The notes under the pieces: model-generated
Databases searched by the model: none
Seen by the model: the letters and a program-made list of their open reading frames with translations, nothing else
What the model was told of the DNA's origin: nothing
Made by a program: the position numbers and the translations under genes
In this document: in pieces, positions 47,540 to 54,872 of the stretch
How the letters are laid out: every line of letters begins with the position of its first letter
Position numbering within the stretch: the first letter of the stretch is position 1
Source of the DNA: JAGXLC01 sp046545815
GTDB lineage: Bacteria; Bacteroidota; Bacteroidia; Bacteroidales; UBA12077
Assembly (NCBI GenBank): GCA_046545815.1
Contig: JBKGZA010000001.1
Span: 3,073 to 67,072, forward strand
Direction of reading: 5' to 3'
DNA: 64,000 nt

Positions 47540-48391
47540 TTAAAAATAATAATGGAGATTATCTATCAGACGCACACTTCCTACCCTGGCTGCTATACAG
47601 GCCCGCCTGTAATAAGTATCATCCCAGTTTTTAATGGGCTGTAGCGTCTTTTCATCCACTATTTCAAAATATTCAACGTCAATATAGCGATCATTGTTTA
47701 ATTCCCCGGTTATCCTTTCTTTCAAATCCTCTACCGGATATTCCCCGGCAAGATCACGGCCTTTGAACAAGGCTCCGGAAATCTTGGATGCATGCCTGCG
47801 CTGTTCTTTGGTCAGGCGCTCGTTTCTGGAGCTCTTGGCAAGCCCGTCAGGTTCACGAACGATCGGACAGGAGATAATTTCTATGTCCATGCCGAGCTGT
47901 GCAGTCAAATTCCGGATAATGACCAACTGCTGAAAATCCTTTTCTCCGAAATAAGCACGGTGGGGTCTGACAATGTCAAACAACCTGCTTACAATCTGAG
48001 CCACTCCATTGAAATGGCCGGGACGGTGTTTCCCTTCCATTACCTTATCCAGCTGACCAAAATCAAACTCCCGGTTATCGGGTTCGGGATACATTTCTTT
48101 CTCCGTTGGTGTGAAAATTATATCGACTCCGGCTTCTCCGAGCTTGTTGATGTCTCCCTCCAGATCACGGGGATATTTTTCAAAATCATCCCGCTGGTTG
48201 AACTGGGTGGGATTGACAAAAATACTCACTACGGTGATGTCATTATCTTGTGTGCAGGAATCAACCAATGCAATATGCCCCTGGTGCAATGCGCCCATCG
48301 TAGGGACAAAGCCTATGCCGTATCCCTGTTGCCTCAGCTCTGATAACTTATTCTGTATATCCCGTACCGTTTCGAAAACCTCCATACACAT
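47540..48391 (-). CDS. panC: Pantothenate synthetase PanC
   Basis: About 283 residues. It condenses pantoate and beta-alanine using ATP. The N-terminal domain has FVPTMGALHQGHIALV with the HxGH motif, FVNPTQF and GEKDFQQL; KSSRNERL follows. The frame is open to 48451, but the upstream residues are unlike PanC, so the ATG at 48391 or 48385 is preferred. It is first in the panC-panD-flippase-rfaE2 set. tRNA-Ala lies divergently upstream. Confidence 0.95.
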   Translation of the reverse strand: MCMEVFETVRDIQNKLSELRQQGYGIGFVPTMGALHQGHIALVDSCTQDNDITVVSIFVNPTQFNQRDDFEKYPRDLEGDINKLGEAGVDIIFTPTEKEMYPEPDNREFDFGQLDKVMEGKHRPGHFNGVAQIVSRLFDIVRPHRAYFGEKDFQQLVIIRNLTAQLGMDIEIISCPIVREPDGLAKSSRNERLTKEQRRHASKISGALFKGRDLAGEYPVEDLKERITGELNNDRYIDVEYFEIVDEKTLQPIKNWDDTYYRRACIAARVGSVRLIDNLHYYF

Positions 48392-48533
48392 GATATTACA
48401 CATCTGTGAAACGAAAGCACAAATATATATATTATTATAATACCGGCGCAATCAAAATGGGTTTGTTCATATGATGAATCCGGTTGGAATCCCTTATTTT
48501 TCCAAAAAGTTTTTCCATAAACAATAAAAATAT

Positions 48534-48541
48534 TAATTTTG
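48534..48541 (+). promoter_or_regulatory. Candidate -7 element of tRNA-Ala
   Basis: TAATTTTG matches TAnnTTTG and lies 21 bp before the mature tRNA 5' end, leaving a short leader. A T-rich block about 20 bp upstream could serve as -33. Confidence 0.55.
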
Positions 48542-48561
48542 CACTTGCAAAAAGAAAAAGG

Positions 48562-48635
48562 GGGGACTTAGCTCAGTTGGCTAGAGCGCCACGCTGGCAG
48601 CGTGGAGGTCATGGGTTCGAGCCCCATAGTCTCCA
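48562..48635 (+). tRNA. tRNA-Ala (anticodon GGC)
   Basis: A 74-nt cloverleaf with acceptor stem GGGGACT/AGTCTCC (one G-T pair), D stem GCTC/GAGC, anticodon stem CCACG/CGTGG with loop CTGGCAG (anticodon GGC), T arm ATGGG-TTCGAGC-CCCAT and discriminator A. The 3' CCA is not encoded. It stands alone with its own promoter and terminator. Confidence 0.96.
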
Positions 48636-48638
48636 CAA

Positions 48639-48676
48639 AAACCCATTGTAGGCTACTCATGCAATGGGTTTTTTTA
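48639..48676 (+). terminator. Terminator of tRNA-Ala
   Basis: AACCCATTG and CAATGGGTT form a 9-bp stem around a 13-base loop, followed by a run of T residues, immediately after the tRNA. Confidence 0.85.
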
Positions 48677-48717
48677 TTGCTTCCGTAGCCAACCTGCCGT
48701 TTAGGCGGGACATACGA

Positions 48718-49028
48718 TTTATATGCCCCATCTTTTTGCCCGGCAACAGAGAAGGCCTTTTTCCATACACAGGATATATGGTTCCCGTCCGGTAAGGGCA
48801 TTTTCTGTTGGCAGAGGTGCTCTGGACTGACAAGTATGCATGTTTTCTCAGGAAAATGGACATACCTGCCGGGAAGTGAGTATATTTTCCATGGAAAATG
48901 GTCATACCTGATGACAGGTATCTATGTTTTCAACAAAAAAAATATCTCCCTCTTCGACAGATGCCTCATTCTACTTCAAGATATAGCCATGCCGGCCGGC
49001 ACAAACCCTTACTTTTCATTGAAAATGG
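48718..49028. repeat. Degenerate 42-bp quasi-palindromic tandem repeat array
   Basis: TTTTC blocks begin at 48759, 48801, 48843, 48885 and 48927, exactly 42 bp apart. AAAATGG blocks end at 48859 and 48901, and a related unit ends at 49028 (shifted by one base). Several units carry CATACCTG or GCCGG in the first third, and the second full unit contains the palindrome TTTTCCATGGAAAA. Translation on plus gives 14-residue repeats (MHVFSGKWTYLPGS, EYIFHGKWSYLMTG). The minus strand gives similar ones (MTIFHGKYTHFPAG, MSIFLRKHAYLSVQ). Outer units are strongly decayed, so the limits are approximate. Confidence 0.75.
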
Positions 49029-49177
49029 ATGAATCAACCGATAAGCATGACATGCATACGGATCAAAATGCCATTGTCATGTAAAAGAGGTTCTTATCAC
49101 AAGAAAGGGATAAAAAGTTGTTCGGGTGACAATGCAAAGGAAATATAAGTTATTAACATTTTATCAACAATCATTTT

Positions 49178-49204
49178 TTTGGTTGATGCAAAGAAATAAT
49201 TTTG
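49178..49204 (+). promoter_or_regulatory. Candidate promoter of the small transcription unit
   Basis: TTTG at 49178-49181 and TAATTTTG at 49197-49204 (exact TAnnTTTG) are spaced by 15 bp, slightly short. An ATCAAC/GTTGAT dyad (49163-49187) overlaps the -33 region and could be an operator. Confidence 0.45.
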
Positions 49205-49248
49205 TATATTTAGTGCGAATTAAATTTTAACCTTTAACACATACCATT

Positions 49249-49326
49249 ATGTCTTCATTTTTAAATCCTGCCAGCGATAAATCACGCCTGGGCATGCTTA
49301 TGGCTGCAGTAATAGCAGATGCGTAA
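49249..49326 (+). CDS. Candidate 25-residue small ORF
   Basis: ATG at 49249 opens 25 codons (MSSFLNPASDKSRLGM... ending AVIADA) and a TAA. It is too short to recognise and shows no clear similarity to a known peptide. Support comes from position only: a good -7 element 45 bp upstream and a strong terminator 80 bp downstream enclose it as a transcript of roughly 230 bases. The C-terminal half is mildly hydrophobic. After the stop, the same frame continues for ten more codons (DEIPETDTE) before another TAA, which could mark a decayed longer peptide. It could equally be a non-coding RNA with an incidental ORF. Confidence 0.35.
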   Translation: MSSFLNPASDKSRLGMLMAAVIADA

Positions 49327-49404
49327 GACGAGATTCCGGAGACGGATACAGAATAATTGTTCAGCAAGTGGTTTCTTCAGGCTCATCAAGCCACTCTCCT
49401 GATC

Positions 49405-49437
49405 AGGCCGGGGTAACAGCGCGACCCCGGCCTTTTC
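49405..49437 (+). terminator. Terminator of the small transcription unit
   Basis: AGGCCGGGGT and ACCCCGGCCT form a perfect 10-bp GC-rich stem with a 9-base loop, followed by TTTTCT. A weaker hairpin AGTGGTTT/AAGCCACT lies at 49365-49395. Confidence 0.85.
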
Positions 49438-49502
49438 TATTAAACAAAACCCTGGCAACCAGTTGCACAAAAAATACATCTATAGAATAAAAGCACTAAA
49501 AA

Positions 49503-50402
49503 ATGAGAACATATTTTACAGGTTTGATCCTGTTAACCCTCTTCACCGCAGGCTGTGAAAACGGCGGCAACCAAATCCGTCCGTCCGAGGTCGGGTTCAT
49601 TATGAAAATGAACAACCAAACCGTCATCAACTTTAGCGATATTGACTATTACGACTTCTCCACACACATGATCTATCTGAAGCATGACTTCTCTTACTTT
49701 AAGGAAGAGGAGCTCCATGACATGGATGAATTTACGGTATATGGCAATGGCGAAAAGATCTACACCGGACATACCTTCCCCGGGTATTATTCCTATATGC
49801 CGAAGGGGCCGGTAATACAATGCGATCCCCACTTCTACAGCGATTATATTGTTCCCATCGGGTTCATCAATATCATTGATACACTTGGAAACCCCACTCC
49901 CGATCCAAGAAGCGACCCGAGGATCGCGGCAGCATTGAAGCGGTTCAATCAGTACCGTGAAGGATTAAAGGGTGAGATCCGTTCGGTAACCTACATGAAC
50001 CAGTACCGGGTTAAGTTTGAATTTAGCCTGACCAACGAAGATTCTTTCAGCTATTATTACCTGGATCCGGGTAAGATGGGCACCGGGCTGTTCCACTACT
50101 TCACCAATGGGCTTTATATCCGTGATGAAGCCACCCATGAATCATACACTCATAAGATGAAGGTAGAAAGCCCCGAGTCATATAAAACCTGGAAAAAAGG
50201 GTGGCTGTCGCTGATCAAAAGCGGGGAAACCAAAATCCTCTCCATCACCTACAACCGTTTTGAGGTGGTTCCGCCGGGAATGTATACGGCCGCATTCACC
50301 TTCCCGGGACTCCATTGGGTAGATAAAGAAAAACTGAAACAGGATGAGGGAAGGATATGGCTGGGAAAGATAGCCTTCCAAAAGGAAATCATCGTTCAAT
50401 AG
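49503..50402 (+). CDS. Lipoprotein of unknown function
   Basis: A 299-residue protein with a signal peptide and lipobox (LFTAGC, Cys near residue 18), so it is probably membrane-anchored in the envelope. The rest is soluble and rich in aromatic residues (HTFPGYYSYMPKGPVIQCD, HYFTNGLYIRD), with alternating strand-like segments. No family is recognised and no catalytic motif stands out. It is a single gene ended by a hairpin, and its upstream neighbour is the small transcript unit. Confidence 0.75.
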   Translation: MRTYFTGLILLTLFTAGCENGGNQIRPSEVGFIMKMNNQTVINFSDIDYYDFSTHMIYLKHDFSYFKEEELHDMDEFTVYGNGEKIYTGHTFPGYYSYMPKGPVIQCDPHFYSDYIVPIGFINIIDTLGNPTPDPRSDPRIAAALKRFNQYREGLKGEIRSVTYMNQYRVKFEFSLTNEDSFSYYYLDPGKMGTGLFHYFTNGLYIRDEATHESYTHKMKVESPESYKTWKKGWLSLIKSGETKILSITYNRFEVVPPGMYTAAFTFPGLHWVDKEKLKQDEGRIWLGKIAFQKEIIVQ

Positions 50403-50448
50403 GATTGATTCTAACCCGAATTATTCACAAATAATTCTGACGCTATTG

Positions 50449-50497
50449 AAAAACCTGGCTTTTTGCTTCAATAAATTTCGCAAAAACCCGGTTTTTC
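50449..50497 (+). terminator. Terminator of the 49503 lipoprotein
   Basis: AAAAACCTGGCTTTTTGC and GCAAAAACCCGGTTTTTC pair over about 17 positions with one mismatch and one bulge around a 13-base loop. The U-rich right arm can end plus-strand transcription. Confidence 0.7.
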
Positions 50498-50625
50498 TAA
50501 TGCGGGGTAACCTGGATCCTTCCCACAATCCATCCCGCATTCATAAACTTCACTTCGTTTGTTTGAATAATCCAGGCTAAAAACAATTATTCAATTATCG
50601 AAGCAAACCGGAAATATTTTTAATT

Positions 50626-50633
50626 ATATTTGC
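50626..50633 (+). promoter_or_regulatory. Candidate -7 element of the second Rrf2 gene
   Basis: TATATTTG matches TAnnTTTG exactly, 39 bp before ATG 50672. It overlaps the earlier in-frame TTG at 50630, ruling that out as a start if the promoter is real. Confidence 0.5.
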
Positions 50634-50671
50634 GTATTGAAATACTTGAATTACCAAAATACTTTATACAC

Positions 50672-51070
50672 ATGTCCAAAGTGGTTTCATTATCAGAGGC
50701 AGCTTCCATTGCCCTTCATGGAATAATACTGGTTGCAAGGGAGAAGCAGGGAATAAACGTAGCCAGGATCGCGGAACTTACCAGTACATCCAAACATCAC
50801 GTAGCCAAGGTAATGCAAAGGCTGGTAAAATCAGGATATCTTACATCGCATCGCGGCCCTCACGGAGGATTTGAGCTGAAGAAAAAACCCGAAGACATCA
50901 ATTTCCTCGAAATTTATGAAACCATTGAAGGTACCATCGAGATCAATACCTGCCCGATGAACAAACCCGTATGCCCCTTCGACAAATGCATCATGAACAA
51001 CATTACCAGCAAGATGTCGGAAGAATTTAAGGAATACCTGAGGAACCAAACGCTGGATGAATATCTCTGA
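50672..51070 (+). CDS. Rrf2-family transcriptional regulator (second copy)
   Basis: From ATG 50672 the protein has 132 residues and begins MSKVVSLSEAASIALHG. The winged HTH covers residues 1-70 (TSTSKHHVAKVMQRLVKSGYL, SHRGPHGGFEL). The cysteine cluster is CPMNKPVCPFDKC (CX6C, CX4C), a different spacing from the 19926 copy, so the sensed signal or Fe-S geometry probably differs. It precedes comFC by 76 bp and is otherwise isolated. The frame is open from TTG 50630, but this overlaps a -7 element and is rejected as start. Confidence 0.87.
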   Translation: MSKVVSLSEAASIALHGIILVAREKQGINVARIAELTSTSKHHVAKVMQRLVKSGYLTSHRGPHGGFELKKKPEDINFLEIYETIEGTIEINTCPMNKPVCPFDKCIMNNITSKMSEEFKEYLRNQTLDEYL

Positions 51071-51146
51071 CGACAGAATTTTACCACAACATTGTACACC
51101 GATTCTTAATTTATTTTTGTAATTTGGGAGGGATTTAGCACGGTTC

Positions 51147-51845
51147 ATGAATCCTTTCCTTTCCCTTCTAAAAGATGCATTTGGGCTGATATACCCCAAT
51201 GTATGTGTTACCTGCGGCATGCAACTGCCCGCCGGCATCCGCTTCATATGCAACAAATGCAGATACAATATCCCCCGCACCGGATATCATAAGGAACAGG
51301 ACAACCCGGTTGAACAGATATTCTGGGGGAGGGTGCGGGTGAACCATGCCGCATCCCTGTTTTACTACACCAAGGGAAGTCGTTACCAGAAGCTGATTCA
51401 CGTGATCAAATATCATGGAAATAAAGACCTGGGATACGAAATGGGTAAAATCTACGGACGGGAGCTGGCTCATACGCCTTTTTCCAAAGCGGACCTGATC
51501 GTGCCGGTACCTCTGCATCCCGTCAAAATACGAAAACGGGGCTTCAACCAGAGCGAATGGATCGGGAAGGGCCTTGCTGAAGCACTGCAGAAACCAATGG
51601 TGGTGAATACCCTATACCGGGCAGTGAATACCAGGTCGCAAACACGTAAAACCCGTATAGAAAGATGGAAGAATGTAGAAAATGTATTTAGGCTGAGGTC
51701 AGTGGAGGCTTTCCGAAACAGGCATGTGCTTCTGGTAGATGATGTGGTCACCACCGGTTCAACACTGGAATCATGCACCAATGTGATTACCGGGTGTGCC
51801 AATGCCTCGGTGAGCATCGTCACGCTGGGATATGCCAAACTTTAA
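51147..51845 (+). CDS. comFC: ComF-family phosphoribosyltransferase-like protein
   Basis: A 232-residue protein with an N-terminal four-Cys zinc motif (CVTCGMQL ... CNKCR) and a PRPP-binding motif VLLVDDVVTTGSTLESC near residues 191-207. KIRKRGFNQSEWIGKG is typical of ComF. Homologues act in DNA uptake or processing of single-stranded DNA; the chemistry is unsettled. It converges on folK with a 5-bp gap. Confidence 0.9.
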   Translation: MNPFLSLLKDAFGLIYPNVCVTCGMQLPAGIRFICNKCRYNIPRTGYHKEQDNPVEQIFWGRVRVNHAASLFYYTKGSRYQKLIHVIKYHGNKDLGYEMGKIYGRELAHTPFSKADLIVPVPLHPVKIRKRGFNQSEWIGKGLAEALQKPMVVNTLYRAVNTRSQTRKTRIERWKNVENVFRLRSVEAFRNRHVLLVDDVVTTGSTLESCTNVITGCANASVSIVTLGYAKL

Positions 51846-51850
51846 TGCTG

Positions 51851-52348
51851 TCAGAAACTTTCTACCCTATACACCTGGGAATTATCCGGGCATTCATCGA
51901 GCAACTGGCGGATGGTTTTTTTGAACACCGGATGAATCAGGTCAGCGGCGATCTCGTTCAGGGGAAGCAAGGTGAACCTCCGGCGGTGAAGCAATTTATG
52001 GGGTATGGTCAGCGATTCGGTTTCAATGACTTCATCCCGGTAAAAAAGAATATCGATATCAATCACACGACTCGAATACGCTTCTTTCTCAGAAACCCTT
52101 TTTTTGCCCATCTCATCTTCGATAGCCTGCAGGGTTTCCAGAAGCCTGCGGGGAACCAAACCGGTGTCTATAGCCACCACCTGATTGAGGAAGTTATTGG
52201 CATTTTGAAATCCCCAGGGTTCGGATTCATATATTGAAGAATACCTGACCACCTCCCCGGCATGTCTGCCTATCAGCCTGAGGGCAGCATCAAGCTGCCG
52301 GTATCGTTCTCCCATATTGCTGCCCAAAAGTATAATGGCTTCCCTCAT
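51851..52348 (-). CDS. folK: HPPK, dihydropterin pyrophosphokinase
   Basis: A 165-residue folate-pathway kinase that transfers pyrophosphate from ATP to 6-hydroxymethyl-dihydropterin. The start AIILLGSNMGER, FLNQVVAIDTGL and the signature SRVIDIDILFYRDEVI, including the metal-binding Asp pair, are visible. PHKLLHRRRFTLLPLNEI is the family C-terminal motif. It stands alone on the minus strand between comFC and sppA. Confidence 0.95.
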   Translation of the reverse strand: MREAIILLGSNMGERYRQLDAALRLIGRHAGEVVRYSSIYESEPWGFQNANNFLNQVVAIDTGLVPRRLLETLQAIEDEMGKKRVSEKEAYSSRVIDIDILFYRDEVIETESLTIPHKLLHRRRFTLLPLNEIAADLIHPVFKKTIRQLLDECPDNSQVYRVESF

Positions 52349-52493
52349 GCGTATAAAGGTTTATTGGTCATCGATATGGAATATTTTTTTTCAAAAACGA
52401 AAAAAGTGTAATATATTCCAGATGCAAAGAGACAAATTTATTGAAAGGTAAAAATTGTTAACGACAATTTTAATTTTATTTTCTAATAGATCG

Positions 52494-52501
52494 TATTTTT
52501 G
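52494..52501 (+). promoter_or_regulatory. Candidate -7 element of sppA
   Basis: TATTTTTG matches TAnnTTTG, 25 bp before ATG 52526. It overlaps the upstream in-frame TTG (52499), supporting the ATG as the start. Confidence 0.5.
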
Positions 52502-52525
52502 TATGAATTTTTAAAATCTATCATT

Positions 52526-54289
52526 ATGAAAAGCTTCTTAAAATACACCCTGGCCACAATAGTGGGAATTCTGATCACAGGTTTGTTGTTCTTCCTGATA
52601 TTTTTCAGTGTTATGGGGACATTAATCCCAAAAGGGGACAAAACTACTGAAATTCAACCCAAATCGCTGCTGAAAATGGAGCTGAGCCATATGATCATGG
52701 ACCGTAGTTCCAAAGATCCTTTCGCCAATTTTGATTTCAGGTCGCTTAAACCTACTACACAGCTGGGATTGGATGAGATATTGGCAAACATAGAAAAAGC
52801 AAAAAAAGATGAGGATATAAAGGGGATTTATCTGGATTTATCTGTAATACCGGCAGGAATGGCAACCATAGAAGAAATACGGAATGCACTGATTGATTTT
52901 AAAGACAGTGGTAAATTCGTGATCGGGTATGCCGATAATTTTTATCAGACCAGCTATTATCTCGCCACGGTCGCGGATAAAATTTATATGAACCCGGCAG
53001 GGCTGGTCAGTCTGACCGGTTTAAGCTCCCAGGTGATGTTTTTCAAGGAAGGGCTCGATAAGCTTGGGGTAGAACCCCAGATAGTCAGGCACGGTGAATT
53101 TAAAGGTGCCGTTGAACCCTTTACGCGGAATGATATGAGTGAAGAGAACAGTTACCAGATCAACGCCTATGTCAGCACCCTCTGGAACCATATGGCCGAA
53201 GAGATTGCCGGGCACAGAAACATTTCTCAGGATACGCTGAATATGCTGGTAAATAACCTTGCACTGAACAACTCAGAAACTGCGGTAACACATGGTCTGA
53301 TCGACGGGTTGAAATATAAGGATGAAATACTTGAAGAATTGCGGGACAGTTCAGACGTCGATGAGGAGGTACGTTTGGTGGGCATGAAAAAATACAACCG
53401 GGTTCCTGCCATAAAGGATTATACAGGGCTTGCCCGCGACAAAATTGCTGTTGTATATGCCATGGGCACAGTAATGCTGGGAGAAGAAGAGGAGGGTAAC
53501 ATCGGTTCCGACAGGATATCCGGGGCAATCAGGGAAGCCCGCAAGGATTCTTCGATTAAAGCCATTGTTTTCAGGGTAAATTCCGGAGGAGGAAGCGCCC
53601 TGGCTTCTGAGGTTATCTGGCGGGAATTGAAACTGGCACAACAGGAAAAGCCTGTTGTTGCATCGTTTGGCGATGTGGCCGCATCGGGAGGCTATTACAT
53701 TGCTGCCCCGGCAGATACCATAGTGGCAAGCCCCAACACACTCACCGGCTCTATAGGAGTTTTCGGACTTTTCTTCAACACCAGAGAACTCCTTAATGAC
53801 AAGCTGGGCATTCATGTAGATGTAGCAAAATCCCATGAAAATGCAGACTTTGGAAGTCCTTTCCGCGCAATGACTGCAAAAGAAAAAGAAGCCATCAGAA
53901 AAAGCATTGAAGATACCTATGATGGCTTTGTGAGCCATGTTGCTCAGGGAAGAAATATGAGCAAAGACGAAGTGGACGAGATTGCCAGGGGAAGAGTGTG
54001 GAGCGGTGTGGATGCCAAACGGGTCGGACTGATCGACCTCTACGGAGGAATGCAAAAGGCTGTGGATATGGCTGCAGAGATGGCTGACATCGAAAAATAC
54101 CGGACCATCGGCCTGCCCAGTCTCAAAGATCCCTTCCAGCAGTTTCTTAAAGGGATTTCGGGTGATATAAAGAACAAAGTGCTCAAAACGACCCTCGGCA
54201 GTGAAGCCCGTTATTATATGAATCTGAAAGAAGCGACAAAAATGGAGGGCATCCAGACGCGAATTCCCTATAAAATAGAAGTCAATTAA
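52526..54289 (+). CDS. sppA: Signal peptide peptidase SppA, 67-kDa type
   Basis: From ATG 52526 the protein has 587 residues, a membrane helix at about 8-33 and two ClpP-like domains. It degrades released signal peptides at the inner membrane. The Ser/Lys dyad is visible: Lys193 in EFKGAVEPF of the first domain and Ser387 in ASGGYYIA of the second. GSIGVFG and NSGGGSALASE are also conserved. The in-frame TTG at 52499 adds nine residues but sits in the promoter. It ends in a strong hairpin 32 bp downstream. Confidence 0.94.
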   Translation: MKSFLKYTLATIVGILITGLLFFLIFFSVMGTLIPKGDKTTEIQPKSLLKMELSHMIMDRSSKDPFANFDFRSLKPTTQLGLDEILANIEKAKKDEDIKGIYLDLSVIPAGMATIEEIRNALIDFKDSGKFVIGYADNFYQTSYYLATVADKIYMNPAGLVSLTGLSSQVMFFKEGLDKLGVEPQIVRHGEFKGAVEPFTRNDMSEENSYQINAYVSTLWNHMAEEIAGHRNISQDTLNMLVNNLALNNSETAVTHGLIDGLKYKDEILEELRDSSDVDEEVRLVGMKKYNRVPAIKDYTGLARDKIAVVYAMGTVMLGEEEEGNIGSDRISGAIREARKDSSIKAIVFRVNSGGGSALASEVIWRELKLAQQEKPVVASFGDVAASGGYYIAAPADTIVASPNTLTGSIGVFGLFFNTRELLNDKLGIHVDVAKSHENADFGSPFRAMTAKEKEAIRKSIEDTYDGFVSHVAQGRNMSKDEVDEIARGRVWSGVDAKRVGLIDLYGGMQKAVDMAAEMADIEKYRTIGLPSLKDPFQQFLKGISGDIKNKVLKTTLGSEARYYMNLKEATKMEGIQTRIPYKIEVN

Positions 54290-54320
54290 TCCATCAATGA
54301 AACAATTTTATCAAATTGGG

Positions 54321-54352
54321 CACCGGATGATTTGTTTTTCATCCGGTGTCTT
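54321..54352 (+). terminator. Terminator of sppA
   Basis: CACCGGATGA and TCATCCGGTG form a perfect 10-bp stem with an 8-base T-rich loop and a short T-rich tail. It lies between sppA and the next lipoprotein, and supports the later start for that gene. Confidence 0.7.
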
Positions 54353-54380
54353 TGTATTATTGAATAGAATTGTACCGCTC

Positions 54381-54872
54381 ATGAATGGTTTTAAAATACT
54401 CATGTTATTGTTGTTAACCGGTTTAATGTTTTCCTGCACCTCCCAAAAACAGGAAGGACAAGATTATTCCGAAGAGATAGACAGTATGCTTACAAAACTC
54501 AGGGTTTTGGGCGACAGCTTGGATTCACTGAATATCCGGGAAGTTCAGCAAATAAATAAATCTTACTGGAAATACTATGATACTGCCCAGGTCAGAGATA
54601 CACAGGATATAAAATTTCGGTTATACGAGAAATCGCAGAACATTTTAAAGTGGTATGGAAACGTGAACAGGGAAATCAATTATTCGAGAAGCCATCTGAA
54701 GTCCATTAAAGAAGAATTTAAAAATGAAGACATCCCCGACAGCACAAAGAAAAAGAAGCTGAAAGAAGAAAAGCAGATCGTTTCCTCCATACAAAAACGG
54801 TTTGAGAAGGAGTATCAATCCCTGAAAAAAGAAGTGGAAGCATTGTTAAACAGAAAAAGCATTGATGAATAA
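54381..54872 (+). CDS. Small coiled-coil lipoprotein of unknown function
   Basis: From ATG 54381 this is a 163-residue lipoprotein with lipobox LMFSCTS (Cys near residue 19). The rest is highly charged and predicted as long helices (EEIDSMLTKLRVLGDSLDSL, EYQSLKKEVEALL). The frame opens at 54297, but that start would run through the sppA terminator hairpin, so the later ATG with a clean signal peptide is preferred. Function is not recognised. It overlaps the transporter gene by 8 bp and is probably co-expressed with it. Confidence 0.7.
   Translation: MNGFKILMLLLLTGLMFSCTSQKQEGQDYSEEIDSMLTKLRVLGDSLDSLNIREVQQINKSYWKYYDTAQVRDTQDIKFRLYEKSQNILKWYGNVNREINYSRSHLKSIKEEFKNEDIPDSTKKKKLKEEKQIVSSIQKRFEKEYQSLKKEVEALLNRKSIDE

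Larger units (their letters stand above)
48637..49502. other. Accessory non-coding region between tRNA-Ala and the 49503 lipoprotein
   Basis: This 866-base stretch has no recognisable conventional gene. It holds the tRNA terminator, a degenerate 42-bp repeat array (48718-49028), and a small promoter/25-codon ORF/terminator unit (49178-49437). Both strands have open frames over the repeat; these are interpreted as repeat effects. Confidence 0.75.

Noticed and set aside
48568..48801. 77-codon minus-strand ORF ending in a GLEPMTSTLPAW-like sequence
   Set aside because: It is antisense to tRNA-Ala; this peptide is the usual spurious translation of the reverse strand of a tRNA gene.
48657..49084. 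Overlapping plus and minus ORFs (48836-49084 and 48657-48905) as protein genes
   Set aside because: Both arise from the 42-bp quasi-palindromic repeat, which keeps several frames open; neither has a promoter at a sensible distance. Kept as a repeat, not as CDS.
52499..52525. Upstream TTG start for sppA
   Set aside because: It lies inside a TAnnTTTG -7 element, so it would not be transcribed; ATG 52526 gives the expected membrane helix at the N-terminus.
53351..54055. 234-codon minus-strand ORF inside sppA
   Set aside because: It is an antisense shadow of a gene with intact catalytic motifs and has no signals of its own.
54297..54380. Earlier ATG for the coiled-coil lipoprotein
   Set aside because: It would place the sppA terminator hairpin inside the coding sequence and bury the signal peptide behind 28 residues.
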